Source: Ruminococcaceae bacterium UBA6855 (GTDB taxonomy: Bacteria > Bacillota > Clostridia > Oscillospirales > Acutalibacteraceae). From it: a stretch of 25,695 bases of DNA. Below the pieces are notes generated by a model. The model did not search any database. It was given only the letters and a program-made list of their open reading frames with translations, and was not told where the DNA came from. The stretch is taken from contig DKDF01000064.1 of the NCBI GenBank assembly GCA_002451755.1, positions 1-25,695 of the forward strand, given 5' to 3'. The position numbers and the translations under genes were made by a program. How positions within the stretch are numbered: the first letter of the stretch is position 1; every line of letters begins with the position of its first letter. Shown one piece after another: positions 13,905 through 20,984 of this stretch.

Positions 13905-15255
13905 TTTTTCCCGCATTTTTATTTGATATCGCATGCCATCTTTTGAGCTGGCGGCGGTAGAGAATATAGCCGACTGTTCCGGCGACGGTCTCGGCGACAG
14001 GGAAAGCTATCCAGGTGTAATCAAGCCCTATCTTCGACAGCGCCCAGAACACGGGCACGAGGCAGAATATCTGCCTTGTCAGCGAGAGCAGCAGGCTCGC
14101 CGCTCCCCTGCCTATCGCCTGGAAGAACACCGGAAGCATCAGCGAAAACACAGCGGAAATGAAGCTGCATCCGATTATCGGGAACGCCTTTTTGCCGATT
14201 GCTATAACCTGCTCAGAATCGGAGAAGATGTGCAAAAGCTGCGTCGGCAGGAAAATGAAGCAAAGAACGCCGACGACCATAAACGAGAGGGATATGAGCA
14301 TCGATTTTCTCATCGTTTCGCGGCACCGAACATAGTTATTACGCGCAAAGTTGAAGCTTATGACCGGCACGATGCAGGTCTGAAGCCCTATCAACGGGAT
14401 AAAGAAGAAGCTCTGCGCTTTATAATAAAGTCCGAGGACTGTAACTGCCGAATCGGAAAAGCCCGCGAGGATCATGTTGAGCATTACAATATATACTGTA
14501 TATAGCATCTGCATGATTATCGAAGAATAACCGTAGCGATATATCCGCGCGGTGCAAATTTTGAATTCATCCCACTTGGGCGGCTTGCAGAAGCCCTTGA
14601 CGCCGACTATCACGGCGGCGATAACCTGACCCGCGACGGTCGCATAGGCGGCACCCGCAATGCCGAGAGACGGGACAGGTCCGACGCCGAAAATAAGTAT
14701 CGGGTCGAGCACGACATTTGTCAGCGCTCCGACAACCTGCGCTATCATAGGCAGGCGCATATTCCCGCGCGACTGATGCACCTTCGACCAGTTGCTCTCG
14801 AGAAAAGTTCCGATGCTGCCGATGCAGGCTATTCGTCCGTAGGTCACCGCCTGTTCGATAGCTCCCGGCTCTGTAGCGCTCGTCATGACATACGGGCGCA
14901 TAACAAGAGTTGACAAAACGGCGAAAACTGCCCACGAGCAGAGCGCGAGTATCATTCCCGTGCCGGCTGTATTGTTCGCACGGCGGGCGTTATTCTGGGC
15001 ATATTTTCGCGCCATATATGTGTTGACTCCGACGCCAGTTCCGACGGCGATAGCGATTATTACTATCTGTATCGGATACACGACGGTGACGGCGGTCAGC
15101 GCATCGGCGGAATATCTGCCAACAAAGAAGCTGTCAACTATATTATAGAGCGCCTGAACGAGCTGAGAGAGCATCACGGGCGGCGCTATTTTCAAAAGTA
15201 TTTTTCCTATCTTTTCTGTTCCGAAAAAGTCCTGATTCTCAGTTTTTATCGCCAT
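13894..15255 (-). CDS. MATE-family multidrug/metabolite exporter
   Basis: MATE proteins export drugs or metabolites using sodium or proton gradients. The 453-residue product has about 12 membrane helices in two repeats. The N-terminal part has the family hallmarks ILLKIAPPVMLSQLVQALYNIVDSFFVGR split over helix 1, TAVTVVYPIQIV, and GTGVGVNTYMARKYAQN. NVVLDPILIFG (helix 6 region) is another standard MATE motif. The ATG at 15255 follows GGAAGAGAG and lies 4 bases after the stop of the MarR gene, so both form one operon and the regulator probably controls the exporter. Substrate is unknown. Confidence 0.93.
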   Translation of the reverse strand: MAIKTENQDFFGTEKIGKILLKIAPPVMLSQLVQALYNIVDSFFVGRYSADALTAVTVVYPIQIVIIAIAVGTGVGVNTYMARKYAQNNARRANNTAGTGMILALCSWAVFAVLSTLVMRPYVMTSATEPGAIEQAVTYGRIACIGSIGTFLESNWSKVHQSRGNMRLPMIAQVVGALTNVVLDPILIFGVGPVPSLGIAGAAYATVAGQVIAAVIVGVKGFCKPPKWDEFKICTARIYRYGYSSIIMQMLYTVYIVMLNMILAGFSDSAVTVLGLYYKAQSFFFIPLIGLQTCIVPVISFNFARNNYVRCRETMRKSMLISLSFMVVGVLCFIFLPTQLLHIFSDSEQVIAIGKKAFPIIGCSFISAVFSLMLPVFFQAIGRGAASLLLSLTRQIFCLVPVFWALSKIGLDYTWIAFPVAETVAGTVGYILYRRQLKRWHAISNKNAGKIEN

Positions 15256-15259
15256 AAAA

Positions 15260-15703
15260 TTATTTTCTCTCTTCCATTGCCGAGTTGAGCGCGCTCTCAT
15301 AACATTCCGTAAGATAAGCGAGCTTTTCAAAATTTTCGAGTCCGAGGGTATCTATTGCCCTCTCCTCTATCGAAGTGATATCATCCATGAGCGGAGCGGC
15401 GTATTTTTCACCCTCGGGGGTCAGCACAAACGCTTTTTCGTGACCGACGCTGTGCTCGGCGCTGACGCATATCGTGCCCGCCTTTCGCATGGCGGATATA
15501 ACATTGTGTATCGTCTGGCGCGGGAGCATGAAGCTGTCGCAGATCTGTTTTTGCGTGCAGAAGCCCGACTCGTGTATTGTATATAGCACGAGCATTTCAT
15601 TGTAGCCTATCCCGCGCATTGCCGACCACTTTGCGTATGCGCCGCGGTATCTCACAAACGAGCGGTTCGCCCGAACAAGCAGGCTTTGCATCTGTTCATC
15701 CAC
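15260..15703 (-). CDS. MarR-family transcriptional regulator
   Basis: The 147-residue product has the MarR winged helix: GIGYNEMLVLYTIHESGFCTQKQICDSFMLPRQTIHNVISAMRKAG carries the recognition helix, followed by the wing (EHSVGHEKAFVLTPEGEKYA) and a C-terminal dimer helix. GTG at 15703 is chosen as start, since GGGAG lies 8 bases before it. An upstream in-frame ATG at 15766 would lie at the -35 box of the gene's own promoter and could not be in its transcript. A further ATG at 15691 is possible. The gene lies 4 bases before the MATE gene. The palindrome at the -10 box suggests that it represses itself and the exporter until a ligand binds. Confidence 0.88.
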   Translation of the reverse strand: MDEQMQSLLVRANRSFVRYRGAYAKWSAMRGIGYNEMLVLYTIHESGFCTQKQICDSFMLPRQTIHNVISAMRKAGTICVSAEHSVGHEKAFVLTPEGEKYAAPLMDDITSIEERAIDTLGLENFEKLAYLTECYESALNSAMEERK

Positions 15704-15724
15704 AATAACATCTCCCAAAGTCAG

Positions 15725-15740
15725 AATCCCAAATGGGATT
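15725..15740. promoter_or_regulatory. Palindromic operator of the MarR-MATE operon
   Basis: AATCCCAAATGGGATT has perfect 7-bp arms around AA. It touches the -10 box and covers the likely transcription start, so a bound repressor would block the promoter. Confidence 0.65.
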
Positions 15741-15766
15741 TTAATACGTTTGTTATCGGAAGTCAA
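15738..15766 (-). promoter_or_regulatory. Promoter of the MarR-MATE operon
   Basis: TTGACT (15761-15766) and TAAAAT (15738-15743) on the minus strand are 17 bases apart. Confidence 0.8.
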
Positions 15767-15796
15767 CAGTGGGCAAAATAAAAATCGAGATATTTG

Positions 15797-15826
15797 TTGA
15801 ACCGTCTGCTCAAATTATGATATACT
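15797..15826 (+). promoter_or_regulatory. Promoter of the PAP2 phosphatase gene
   Basis: TTGAAC (15797-15802) and TATACT (15821-15826) have an 18-base spacer and lie back to back with the MarR promoter. Confidence 0.6.
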
Positions 15827-15857
15827 CGGCTAAAAAGCAAGCGAAAGGCGGCGCGTC

Positions 15858-16883
15858 ATGGACAGGAAGCGAGACAGAGGATTTGTTATATTTTCCGCGA
15901 TATTTTATATTATCGCGGCGGCTCTTATGGTCTTCGGCACATTCTGCGACTTGGAGGCAGGCAAAGCGCTCTTTGCGCCAGGTCAGACCTTTTCACGGCT
16001 CGCCGAATCATACGGGCAGTTTGTCTACTGGGGCATGTGGGGTCCCGCTCTCGCGATTATATTTGCGTGCAGGCGCGACCTGAACGGCACGCTCGCGTTG
16101 CTCGGCGGGATATTCCAAAAGATAAAGCCGATATCAAACTGCGAATCAAAGGCATACAAAATAATCAATATAATCTTCAAAGCGCTCACCTCAACCGGAA
16201 TTTTCGTGCTCTGCGCGGTCGGCTGGAAAAAGCTGATAGAGAATGTTATAAAAAACATTCTTATAAACACGGGACACGGCAAATGGAGCCAGCCGATATA
16301 TTTCGCGATAAGCTTCGCCGCGGCGGCGATATCAATAATAATAGCGTCAAGGATAGACAAAAAGACACTGGAAAAGCTTGAGCTGCTCGCGTTCGCCGGG
16401 GTTCTGTTCGGCGCGATATGCAAGGGTGTTGAAGAATGCAAAACGCTGACTCAGCGAGTTCGGTTTCGAGAGATGATAGCGTGGTCGAACGGATTCAAAA
16501 ACAGCGACGGACTCAGCGAGGGCAAATACTCCCCGCTCACGCGCGAGATGATAAACAACACCGACTTCTCGGCATTCACGCCGTGGTACAAAAAGGGCGA
16601 CGCCATGGGGATATACAGCCGCGCGGACTCTTTTCCGAGCGGTCACACGACATATTCATGCACGCTGTTTTTGAGCTCGCTTTTGTGCAGAAGCTTTGAA
16701 AAGCTCAAAAAAATTGCCGTCCCCGCGCTCTGCGTCAGCGCGGCTTACACGGCGGCAATGGGCTACACGAGGCTTGCCGCCGGGGCTCACTATCTGACCG
16801 ATGTGGCGGCAGCTGCGATAATCGGATACACGGCGTTCGTGACAGTCAGATTTATTTACATAAAAGTTTCGACGAAGATATAA
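15858..16883 (+). CDS. PAP2-family membrane phosphatase
   Basis: PAP2 enzymes remove phosphate from lipid phosphates such as phosphatidic acid or undecaprenyl pyrophosphate at the membrane. The 341-residue product has about six hydrophobic helices. The three PAP2 motifs are present in order: K195-x6-R202 (followed by Phe rather than the usual Pro), PSGH at 260-263, and R305-x5-H311-x3-D315 in TRLAAGAHYLTDV. The N-terminal half is longer than in minimal PAP2 proteins and has extra helices. A loop of about 40 residues separates motif 1 from PSGH. ATG follows AAAGGCGG. It is a single gene, divergent from MarR-MATE, ending in a bidirectional terminator. Substrate is not determined. Confidence 0.87.
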   Translation: MDRKRDRGFVIFSAIFYIIAAALMVFGTFCDLEAGKALFAPGQTFSRLAESYGQFVYWGMWGPALAIIFACRRDLNGTLALLGGIFQKIKPISNCESKAYKIINIIFKALTSTGIFVLCAVGWKKLIENVIKNILINTGHGKWSQPIYFAISFAAAAISIIIASRIDKKTLEKLELLAFAGVLFGAICKGVEECKTLTQRVRFREMIAWSNGFKNSDGLSEGKYSPLTREMINNTDFSAFTPWYKKGDAMGIYSRADSFPSGHTTYSCTLFLSSLLCRSFEKLKKIAVPALCVSAAYTAAMGYTRLAAGAHYLTDVAAAAIIGYTAFVTVRFIYIKVSTKI

Positions 16884-16887
16884 AAAA

Positions 16888-16919
16888 ACACGGTGCGGAT
16901 TTCCGTACCGTGTTCTTTT
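16888..16919. terminator. Bidirectional terminator between PAP2 and GNAT genes
   Basis: ACACGGTGCGG (16888-16898) and CCGTACCGTGT (16903-16913) form an 11-bp stem with one G-T pair. The plus strand is followed by TCTTTT, the minus strand by a seven-T run, so it serves both convergent genes. Confidence 0.9.
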
Positions 16920-16950
16920 ATGAACGGATAGTTTATTTGAAATATCACTC

Positions 16951-17571
16951 TCAGAACAGCTGTCCGGGGAGCTTGAGCTTTTCTTTATACGGGAAAGCCT
17001 TGTCGAACTCGTCCGCATCATTTTCATCCGCCATATATACGGGCGGATCTGAATATACGCCCTTGATATCCTTTGACTTTGCTTCGTCGAGTATCTTCAC
17101 CATAAAGAACGGCGCTTCGTCGCCTCTGTCCATGCCTGAATAGAATATCCCGTGGCGGCTTGCGGAAACGAAGCCGAAGCGCTTGTAATAATCCTGATTG
17201 CCGGTAATGAGAATGAGCGGTATTCCCATATTCTTTGCAAGTCCGAGCGTATGATTTATAAGAGCCGAGCCGTATCCCCTCTTCTGCATTTCCGGCAGGA
17301 CGCTGACGGGACCGAATATAGCGACATCGCGGACGATTCCGTCGTCGCCTGTTACTTCGGCTTTGGCATAAGCGATATGCGCCACTATCTTCCCGTTCTC
17401 TTCAATGCAGCAGGAAAGCTCCGGGATGAAGCAATCCTCCGCGCGCAGATTATGGAGAACATAGTGTTCCAGGCATCCGGGTCTGTAAACATTCCAGAAC
17501 GCCTCTCTTGTAAGATTTTCGACCTCGCGCCAATCTTCGCGCCGCTCTGGTCGTATGATATAGTTGTTCAT
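16951..17571 (-). CDS. GNAT-family N-acetyltransferase
   Basis: The 206-residue product has the acetyl-CoA-binding motif of GNAT enzymes: FGPVSVLPEMQKRGYGSALI, with QKRGYG at 96-101 as the pyrophosphate-binding loop, followed by the helix and the LILITGNQDYYKRFGFV strand and loop, which is close to the YhbS group. Acceptor substrate is unknown. ATG at 17571 follows GAGGAAG. The gene lies 28 bases after the GyrI-like gene on the same strand and probably shares its transcript. It ends before the bidirectional terminator, which closes this minus-strand series. Confidence 0.9.
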   Translation of the reverse strand: MNNYIIRPERREDWREVENLTREAFWNVYRPGCLEHYVLHNLRAEDCFIPELSCCIEENGKIVAHIAYAKAEVTGDDGIVRDVAIFGPVSVLPEMQKRGYGSALINHTLGLAKNMGIPLILITGNQDYYKRFGFVSASRHGIFYSGMDRGDEAPFFMVKILDEAKSKDIKGVYSDPPVYMADENDADEFDKAFPYKEKLKLPGQLF

Positions 17572-17599
17572 TTTTTCTTCCTCGCTTAGTTTCAGTTGT

Positions 17600-18241
17600 C
17601 TATATTTCATTCCGATTTTTTATAGGATGCCTGATTACGGTTTTCAACTTTTCGGGAGCGGTTTTTCTTGCATCGGAGAGATATATCTCATGGTGCAGTC
17701 TGTTTTCGCTCATGTCGTTTTCGTATCCGTTTTGTTCCAGATAAGCATCCATTATTGCAACGGTCGCAGGCTCATCGTCATACGAACCGCAGTGCATTAT
17801 CTGAACGCAGAGTCCCTCTTTGAAGGTCAAAAATTCTGCGGAGGAGCAATCAAGATTTTTCTTTTTGGATGCGGTTTTTACTGCCCAATCGAAGTCGCTT
17901 TTCGACACAAAGTCAGGAAGCCTGATAACGGATATCCAGTTGAAAGAAGACTTATCGCTATAATCAATATTGTCTCTGTTATCCTGCCACCAAAAGCCCT
18001 CCAGCGGCGGAACGACATATTCGAAAAAGCCGTCAATTTTATGATCTGTTTTATAACTCATTTTCAGAGTGTATGCCACGGCATATAAAACACCGATTGC
18101 TTTCTTATAAGCTCCGCCCTCTTCGTTCGGGTCGCCTTTTCCTCTCACAGCGATATAATTGAATTCGGGGACATTTACAAGTTCCGGCTTGTTCTTGGGC
18201 ATATAGAATTCCTTGTATTCTTTTTTATAATCGAAAGCCAT
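17600..18241 (-). CDS. GyrI-like small-molecule-binding protein
   Basis: The 213-residue product resembles the stand-alone GyrI-like proteins (COG4832 type): an N-terminal YKKEYKEFYMPKNKPELVNVPEFNYIAVRGKGDPNE segment, EGFWWQDNRDNIDY, a second half with LCVQIMHCGSYDDEPATVAIM, and HHEIYLSD near the end. The fold binds small hydrophobic or cationic molecules; related domains sit in AraC/MerR regulators and in the DNA gyrase inhibitor SbmC. No DNA-binding domain is attached, so this is not a regulator by itself. GGGAG ribosome site. It lies 20 bases after the DUF6440 gene and 28 bases before the GNAT gene. It ends in TAG, otherwise rare in this window. Confidence 0.85.
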   Translation of the reverse strand: MAFDYKKEYKEFYMPKNKPELVNVPEFNYIAVRGKGDPNEEGGAYKKAIGVLYAVAYTLKMSYKTDHKIDGFFEYVVPPLEGFWWQDNRDNIDYSDKSSFNWISVIRLPDFVSKSDFDWAVKTASKKKNLDCSSAEFLTFKEGLCVQIMHCGSYDDEPATVAIMDAYLEQNGYENDMSENRLHHEIYLSDARKTAPEKLKTVIRHPIKNRNEI

Positions 18242-18261
18242 ATTTTTCTCCCAGCATCAAA

Positions 18262-18447
18262 TCATCTCTCAATCGGAGAAATCACAGGCTTTCCGTCTCT
18301 GTCAAGCAGAGGCGTCATGCCGCCTGCATAGCCGTCGGCACGGAACAGATAATTCACTCCGGTCTCTTTATCGACCCAGATTTCCATCGTTGACAATCCG
18401 CCCTGCGAATAGATATTTTCGAATCTTTCGTTTTTAGCTTTAGACAT
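18262..18447 (-). CDS. DUF6440-type small protein (61 aa)
   Basis: The 61-residue product has a compact beta-rich pattern: RFENIYSQGG, then EIWVDKETGVNYLF, then DGYAGGMTPLLDRDGKPV. This matches what I recall of the DUF6440 family, small proteins common in Firmicutes with no known function. There is no signal peptide or membrane segment. ATG at 18447 follows a perfect GGAGGT site 8 bases upstream, which excludes a longer start at 18480. It is the first of three closely spaced minus-strand genes (DUF6440, GyrI-like, GNAT). The leader contains a nested inverted repeat. Confidence 0.78.
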   Translation of the reverse strand: MSKAKNERFENIYSQGGLSTMEIWVDKETGVNYLFRADGYAGGMTPLLDRDGKPVISPIER

Positions 18448-18481
18448 TATATTACCTCCAAATTTATAAATTCTGAGCATT

Positions 18482-18530
18482 GCGGAGATTATCGAGCATA
18501 TTGGGGCTTGAACTATGCTGTCTGCTCCGC
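18482..18530. repeat. Nested inverted repeat between the four-helix membrane gene and the DUF6440 gene
   Basis: Outer arms GCGGAG (18482-18487) and CTCCGC (18525-18530) and inner arms AGCATA (18495-18500) and TATGCT (18514-18519) are arranged symmetrically. It could end transcription of the membrane-protein gene or fold in the leader of DUF6440. There is no T-run. Confidence 0.4.
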
Positions 18531-18534
18531 TCTC

Positions 18535-19137
18535 TTATTCCGCATTCCATGTATTCGGCTCCTGTTCTTCGGGTTTAGGCTCTGCGTGCTTGGGAGCGGC
18601 GGGCTGAGGTGCCGCGGGAGCGCTTATGCTTCTGACATACTGCTCGAGATCCGCGCCGTAACGCAGGACGAACGACAGGACTATCAACACAATGCCGATA
18701 ATTATGCCCGTGTTTTCAGTCTCATATGAAGATGTTTCGAATCCGTAATATGTATAAACCACGGCGAAAAGTATGGACGCAACTACGGGCATAACGATGC
18801 AGATTATCCCGAGATTTCTCATTTTATCGGCGCCCTTGGCGGTAAACGGAGTTTTCTCGCTGAGTTCAAAAACCAGATAGCTGCGGGCTATGACAAGAAG
18901 GATCGCATCAATCAAAGCTTCAAAGAACATTGAAAGAAGGCCCGCAAGCGTCTCCTCTCTTGAGAAATCCGTCAGCTCTTCGGTTATAATCTGGGACAGG
19001 ACACTGCTGTCGAACGCATACAGTGAAACAAAACTCGATATCATGGCGGCAGCGGTGATAAAACAAACCACCATAGCAATCGTGACGAGCACCTTGAACA
19101 CATGGCAGGCTTTTTGAACTTTCATTAAATTTTGCAT
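18535..19137 (-). CDS. Four-helix membrane protein with Pro/Ala/Glu-rich tail
   Basis: The 200-residue product has four predicted membrane helices (about residues 13-36, 69-86, 105-128 and 141-158). A RSYLVFELSEKTPFTAKGADKMRNLG stretch between helices 2 and 3 resembles the KGxPFT loop of DUF2975-like small membrane proteins. After helix 4 a cytoplasmic tail rich in Pro, Ala and Glu follows. I cannot assign a function. ATG at 19137 follows GAGGAAAAC; an in-frame TTG at 19182 has no such site. The gene follows the alpha/beta hydrolase by about 30 bases and is probably the last gene of that transcript. Confidence 0.75.
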   Translation of the reverse strand: MQNLMKVQKACHVFKVLVTIAMVVCFITAAAMISSFVSLYAFDSSVLSQIITEELTDFSREETLAGLLSMFFEALIDAILLVIARSYLVFELSEKTPFTAKGADKMRNLGIICIVMPVVASILFAVVYTYYGFETSSYETENTGIIIGIVLIVLSFVLRYGADLEQYVRSISAPAAPQPAAPKHAEPKPEEQEPNTWNAE

Positions 19138-19166
19138 TTTGTTTTCCTCTTTTCCTTTTATTTTAT

Positions 19167-19856
19167 TTATATATTCCGGCAAAGCCAGTTTTCAACTATC
19201 GGGGCATCGGACCGAGCCATGAACGGATGCTCGCTGTTTTCGGAAACTGTCAGCGAACAGCCGAACTTCTCCGCAAAGGCACGGACGGATTCTTCGGGCT
19301 GGAGATTGTCTTTTCCGCCGTAGAGTATGGCGGTCGGGATGCTCCACTGTATTATCGGATGTGAGATTATATATTGATAGTAGTCCCAGCGCAGAGTATC
19401 AACGGGCGATGGAATCTCCTTTTTGCTTTCGAGCTCGGATTCCGTAACGCCCGACCGAAGCATCATATTTTTAGCGAGCCGCTCCATATCGACTATCGGC
19501 GACTGAAACAACGCCTTTTCAAACGGCATTGCGTTATAGGCGTTGAGCGAAAAATATGCGCCGATACTGCACGCATAGAGGCTGACCCGCTCCCAATTCG
19601 CGAATGCATAGTCAGATATGGTCTTGAGATCGGCTACGCCGTCCCATACATCGCATCTCTTCGAGTCAGTGCGCTCGCCGTGTTCGGGCAGGTCAAAGCT
19701 CAGCGTCTGATATCCATTTGTTTCGGCTATTGCGGCAAAGTTTTCGGCATATTCCTTGCGGCTCATCTTGCCGTGGACATGGACATAGACTCTATTTGAA
19801 TCCTCGCCCCAAAGTATAGCCGGGATATCGCCGAGCATGAATTTTTGCGTTTTCAT
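19167..19856 (-). CDS. Alpha/beta hydrolase
   Basis: The 229-residue product fits a small cytoplasmic alpha/beta hydrolase. It has an oxyanion-hole HG in VYVHVHGKMS (about 23-32), SFDLPEHGE (about 53-61), a nucleophile elbow ACSIGA with Ser97, LYGGKD with Asp183 and SEHPF with His210. The triad is complete. The elbow has Ala where most have Gly (GxSxG), a tolerated but notable change. Substrate unknown; an ester or thioester is likely. The start overlaps the stop of the upstream flavodoxin-half gene by 4 bases (ATGA), so the two are co-translated. No signal peptide. Confidence 0.85.
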   Translation of the reverse strand: MKTQKFMLGDIPAILWGEDSNRVYVHVHGKMSRKEYAENFAAIAETNGYQTLSFDLPEHGERTDSKRCDVWDGVADLKTISDYAFANWERVSLYACSIGAYFSLNAYNAMPFEKALFQSPIVDMERLAKNMMLRSGVTESELESKKEIPSPVDTLRWDYYQYIISHPIIQWSIPTAILYGGKDNLQPEESVRAFAEKFGCSLTVSENSEHPFMARSDAPIVENWLCRNI

Positions 19857-20122
19857 TTTATCTCCCTATATTTGCCGGTCTTGCATGAGAAGCTGCGCAA
19901 GCCTGTTCTCTTTATGCCAAGCAAGCCGTCCATCTCATCGGCAGCGCTTTCGTATCTTCCGTTGGTGTGGTGAACCAATATGTAATCGACTTCTTTTATT
20001 TTTCCGCTTGCCGCATGGCAGAACGCCCTGACAGGGGCGGCAAGGTTAAACACCCATATCGGCGAGCAGACGGTCACATGGTCAAACGCCGAGAGGTCAA
20101 CATCAACGGGCTTTATCGGCAT
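19853..20122 (-). CDS. C-terminal half of a flavodoxin domain, separated by a stop codon
   Basis: The 89 residues match the second half of a flavodoxin-like domain: an AFDHVTVCSPIWVFNLAAPVRAFC segment with the loop that lines the FMN ring, and EVDYILVHHTNG. The first half, with the FMN phosphate loop, is encoded at the end of the upstream gene in the same reading frame. Only one TAG codon (20123-20125) lies between the two, and it is followed at once by this ATG. No independent ribosome site precedes the ATG. Most likely it is the tail of a disrupted membrane-flavodoxin fusion, kept open as a reading frame; reinitiation after TAG is possible. Confidence 0.7.
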   Translation of the reverse strand: MPIKPVDVDLSAFDHVTVCSPIWVFNLAAPVRAFCHAASGKIKEVDYILVHHTNGRYESAADEMDGLLGIKRTGLRSFSCKTGKYREIK

Positions 20123-20791
20123 CTACCAGCGGTGCATTCCGAATCTGCCGCACCACCAGAAGCCGAGAGTTCCCTCGGTCATCTCGGTCGATTTTATCTC
20201 ATAGACCGCGGCTCCCGTGCGGTCGGCTTCTTCAAGCGCCTTTTTTCTGACATAGCCCATGCGGGAGAAGAACACGACGAGGCGCGACGGGTCGGAGCCG
20301 ATATTTTTATAATTTTCTTCGTTTATTTCAAAGTGCTCCTGCTTATAGAATACGACTGCGGCATAACCCGTTGCCGCCTGCAGGAAGCCAAAGATAAAAT
20401 ACGAGGTTGACATAAAATTGAACGGGAACATATAAAACTGAATACAGATCCAGAGCATAAGAGTTATGCCGAAGGTCATCCCGAGCGTGGCGCCCGCTTT
20501 TTTTCTCATTATCAGCAGCGTCGCCGCCGTAAGGTTTGTCAGCCCGTTGACTATTAAAAGCGCAATTCCGGAGAACGTAAAGTCGCGGAAAAGGACATCG
20601 GCAAAGGGGAGCTTTTGAAAATACGGGAGCATAGCGTCCATGCCGGCGGTTTTTCCGGTCGGGTCGAAGAGCATTGCAGCCGCTCCGACGACAGCGCCTA
20701 TACATATAAACAGCGTCCAGAAAATCAGCCATTTTCTCGCCGTATTGTATCTTGATTTTTTCGGCTTTCCGCCGACAGTTACCTTGTTCAC
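20123..20791 (-). CDS. Membrane protein fused to N-terminal half of a flavodoxin domain, ends at premature TAG
   Basis: The 222-residue product begins with a basic cytoplasmic tail, then four predicted membrane helices (about 21-43, 72-95, 100-120 and 129-149). From about residue 165 a flavodoxin start follows: RLVVFFSRMGYVRK is the first strand and FMN-phosphate loop, then YEIKSTEMTEGTLGFWWCGRFGMHRW, where the frame hits TAG. The following frame completes the flavodoxin. The intact protein would be about 312 codons, an electron-transfer or reductase domain tethered to the membrane. GTG at 20791 is the only sensible start; its ribosome site (AGGCG) is weak. A strong promoter lies upstream. 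Treat it as a probably broken fusion unless the stop is read through. Confidence 0.72.
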   Translation of the reverse strand: MNKVTVGGKPKKSRYNTARKWLIFWTLFICIGAVVGAAAMLFDPTGKTAGMDAMLPYFQKLPFADVLFRDFTFSGIALLIVNGLTNLTAATLLIMRKKAGATLGMTFGITLMLWICIQFYMFPFNFMSTSYFIFGFLQAATGYAAVVFYKQEHFEINEENYKNIGSDPSRLVVFFSRMGYVRKKALEEADRTGAAVYEIKSTEMTEGTLGFWWCGRFGMHRW

Positions 20792-20835
20792 TTGTTTTTT
20801 CGCCTGCCGTTTCGATTGATATATATCGTATGATA

Positions 20836-20864
20836 TTTATAGCACATCCCGCGCGGTTTGTCAA
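20836..20864 (-). promoter_or_regulatory. Promoter of the membrane-flavodoxin operon
   Basis: TTGACA (20859-20864) and TATAAA (20836-20841) on the minus strand have a 17-base spacer. The leader starts with an A+T-rich imperfect palindrome around ATATCATACGATAT. Confidence 0.8.
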
Positions 20865-20922
20865 TGAGATTTTTAATCCTTAAATATGTTTATAATAAAA
20901 TAAAAGATTTTTTGACGAATTA

Positions 20923-20951
20923 TTGAATTATAAGGAAAATAATGATATAAT
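20923..20951 (+). promoter_or_regulatory. Promoter of the TIR-domain gene
   Basis: TTGAAT (20923-20928) and TATAAT (20946-20951) are 17 bases apart, and the -10 has the TGN extension. The region is strongly A+T-rich. Confidence 0.7.
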
Positions 20952-20984
20952 CAAATCAATAATTTTTCATCCGAGGTGAACAAT

